From: Patescibacteria group bacterium
GTDB taxonomy: Bacteria; Patescibacteriota; Saccharimonadia; Saccharimonadales; CAIOMD01
Length of the DNA: 6,521 nucleotides
Direction: 5' to 3'
Assembly: GCA_030917025.1 (NCBI GenBank)
Contig: JAUPVN010000041.1
Location: 1 to 6,521 of the forward strand
In this document: one piece after another, positions 5,495-6,521 of the stretch
Layout of the letters: every line of letters begins with the position of its first letter
Numbering within the stretch: position 1 is the stretch's first letter
Made by a program: the position numbers and the translations under genes
Notes under the pieces: generated by a model
Seen by the model: the letters and a program-made list of their open reading frames with translations, nothing else
What the model was told of the DNA's origin: nothing
Databases searched by the model: none

Positions 5495-6521
5495 CTTTGG
5501 GTATAAATTTTACTGTAATTTTTGCAGGGTTATTAGGATTTTTATTTACCCAAAAAGGGCTATATGATACTACAACATCTTGCACGCCATTAATTTTCTT
5601 TAAGGTCTCCGAGGTTTCTCTAGCATTTTTACCAACAATTTGAGATTTAATTAATTGTTCATCTTGCTTAACACCACTAACGGCAGTTGTTTTAAGATCA
5701 AAATTTACAACAGAACCACTAGATAATTGGTTTTCTCTTGTTAATGAAGCGTTATCTATACCGGTAGAAACAAGTGTTTGGCCATCTCCTGCCTGCTTTA
5801 AAGCTTCTTTGGTAATTAATTGATTTAAAGATTCAGTAGATACGCCAGACATTGTATAAGTAAGGGTAGCCTTGGCTGTAACGGTTGGTGATTCTTGCCC
5901 AACGGCAGGTTCACAAGTAACATTAGTAGTGTCTGCTTTAAAGGTATCTATAATAGGAGTAATGCCCTCTTTTTTAAGCTGCGCTGTTAGGTCTTGCTTG
6001 GCCGCATCAGCGTTAGTACCGGCATTAATAGCATTTTGCAAGCTTTCACAGTCTGATGCCTGAACAATTTTAACAATTTCGTTTGTTCCACCTGACGTAG
6101 CAGCGTCGGCCTGGGCACTCATAGACGCATAGCCATTAACAGCATAACTTCTTGGCGCAAGGTTATAGCTTTCACCAGGATTTTGAGCAATAATTACAAC
6201 TGCAGTAGACGGCTTATCATATTTACATGTATCTCCGTTAAAACCGCTTGGAGAAACCGAAACATCACTTTGAGTAATGAATGTTTGGCCACCAGAGCTA
6301 ACACCCGTACCGGCTGGGACAGATCTTACCGTATCTGCAAGTTTATCTGATTTACTGCAGTTATAAATTGTTACCTTACCGCTAGCTTTGGCGCCCTTGT
6401 TCTTTTCACCCGTGGCAGGGCCTTGTTTAGATTCATTTTTTGTAACTGTTTTAGTAGTAAGTTCAAATGTTTTATCATCTACATTTGTTTGCAATTTAGG
6501 GCCGGCCTTTATGCTTACAGC
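5484..6521 (-). CDS. Baseplate-J-like secreted/envelope protein, 5' end cut off by window edge
   Basis: The frame is open to the right edge, giving 345 C-terminal residues; the N-terminus is outside. A TTG near 6494 is not a credible start because the frame continues upstream of it. A glycine-, Thr- and Lys-rich segment is followed by a beta-rich domain from about residue 48: GKVTIYN, VPAGTGVSSGGQTFIT (about 68-83), VVIIAQNPGESYNLAP (about 108-123), then AATSGGTNEIVKIV. This pattern resembles the baseplate J/gp47-like domain found in large membrane-anchored proteins of Patescibacteria. The C-terminal part (about 210-345) has LKTTAVSGVKQDEQLIKSQI, then a TLKKINGVQDVVVSYSPFW stretch, the repeat-and-tail style of the same family. 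Four cysteines occur at 55, 99, 158 and 203. The function is unknown; there is no surrounding phage tail locus, so a cellular surface role is more likely than a phage one. It overlaps ruvX by 11 bases. Confidence 0.7.
   Translation of the reverse strand, partial: AVSIKAGPKLQTNVDDKTFELTTKTVTKNESKQGPATGEKNKGAKASGKVTIYNCSKSDKLADTVRSVPAGTGVSSGGQTFITQSDVSVSPSGFNGDTCKYDKPSTAVVIIAQNPGESYNLAPRSYAVNGYASMSAQADAATSGGTNEIVKIVQASDCESLQNAINAGTNADAAKQDLTAQLKKEGITPIIDTFKADTTNVTCEPAVGQESPTVTAKATLTYTMSGVSTESLNQLITKEALKQAGDGQTLVSTGIDNASLTRENQLSSGSVVNFDLKTTAVSGVKQDEQLIKSQIVGKNARETSETLKKINGVQDVVVSYSPFWVNKNPNNPAKITVKFIPKDEK

Noticed and set aside
6492..6494. TTG as start codon of the baseplate-J-like gene
   Set aside because: The frame stays open to the window edge and the protein would begin in mid-domain context without a signal or membrane segment; the gene is simply truncated by the window.
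1..6521. tRNA, rRNA, CRISPR array, insertion sequence or prophage genes
   Set aside because: No cloverleaf-like sequence, regularly spaced repeats, transposase motifs or terminal inverted repeats were seen; the window is almost completely filled by the six named genes.

Overview
The window is a compact, AT-rich stretch of bacterial chromosome in which every convincing gene lies on the minus strand. Transcription therefore runs from position 6521 towards position 1. Six protein genes fill it almost end to end, with no sign of phage, insertion sequence, CRISPR array, tRNA or rRNA. The standard bacterial code fits: stops are TAA or TGA, and the one TGA-terminated gene overlaps the start of the next gene. 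The gene styles (short RuvX, a secreted baseplate-J-like protein beside ruvX and mltG, tight overlaps, weak ribosome binding sites) suggest a Patescibacteria/CPR genome, possibly Saccharibacteria. That placement is inference from gene style, not from a marker gene.

Layout in the direction of transcription. (1) 6521-4060 is an overlapping three-gene cluster: the 3' part of a large baseplate-J-like envelope protein, then ruvX (pre-16S rRNA nuclease), then mltG (membrane-bound lytic transglycosylase). (2) 4059-3755 holds no convincing gene. It carries a good sigma-70-type promoter (TTGACA, 17 bases, extended -10 TGCTACACT) and about 240 bases of leader rich in hairpins. (3) 3754-2639 is a membrane-anchored protein with two LysM domains and a CHAP amidase/endopeptidase domain, followed by a clear Rho-independent terminator. 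(4) 2564-1 is a second transcription unit with obg (ribosome-assembly GTPase) and, 14 bases later, sbcB (exonuclease I), which runs off the left edge.

Functionally the window mixes envelope work with housekeeping. MltG cuts nascent glycan strands, and the LysM-CHAP protein is built to bind peptidoglycan and cut peptide bonds. RuvX and Obg both act in ribosome maturation, and SbcB degrades single-stranded DNA in repair and recombination.

I do not see a new multi-gene system. The parts most worth a second look are the long structured leader of the LysM-CHAP gene, which also casts doubt on the longest possible start of that gene; the near-leaderless promoter of obg packed against the upstream terminator; and the baseplate-J-like protein with two well-spaced cysteine pairs.
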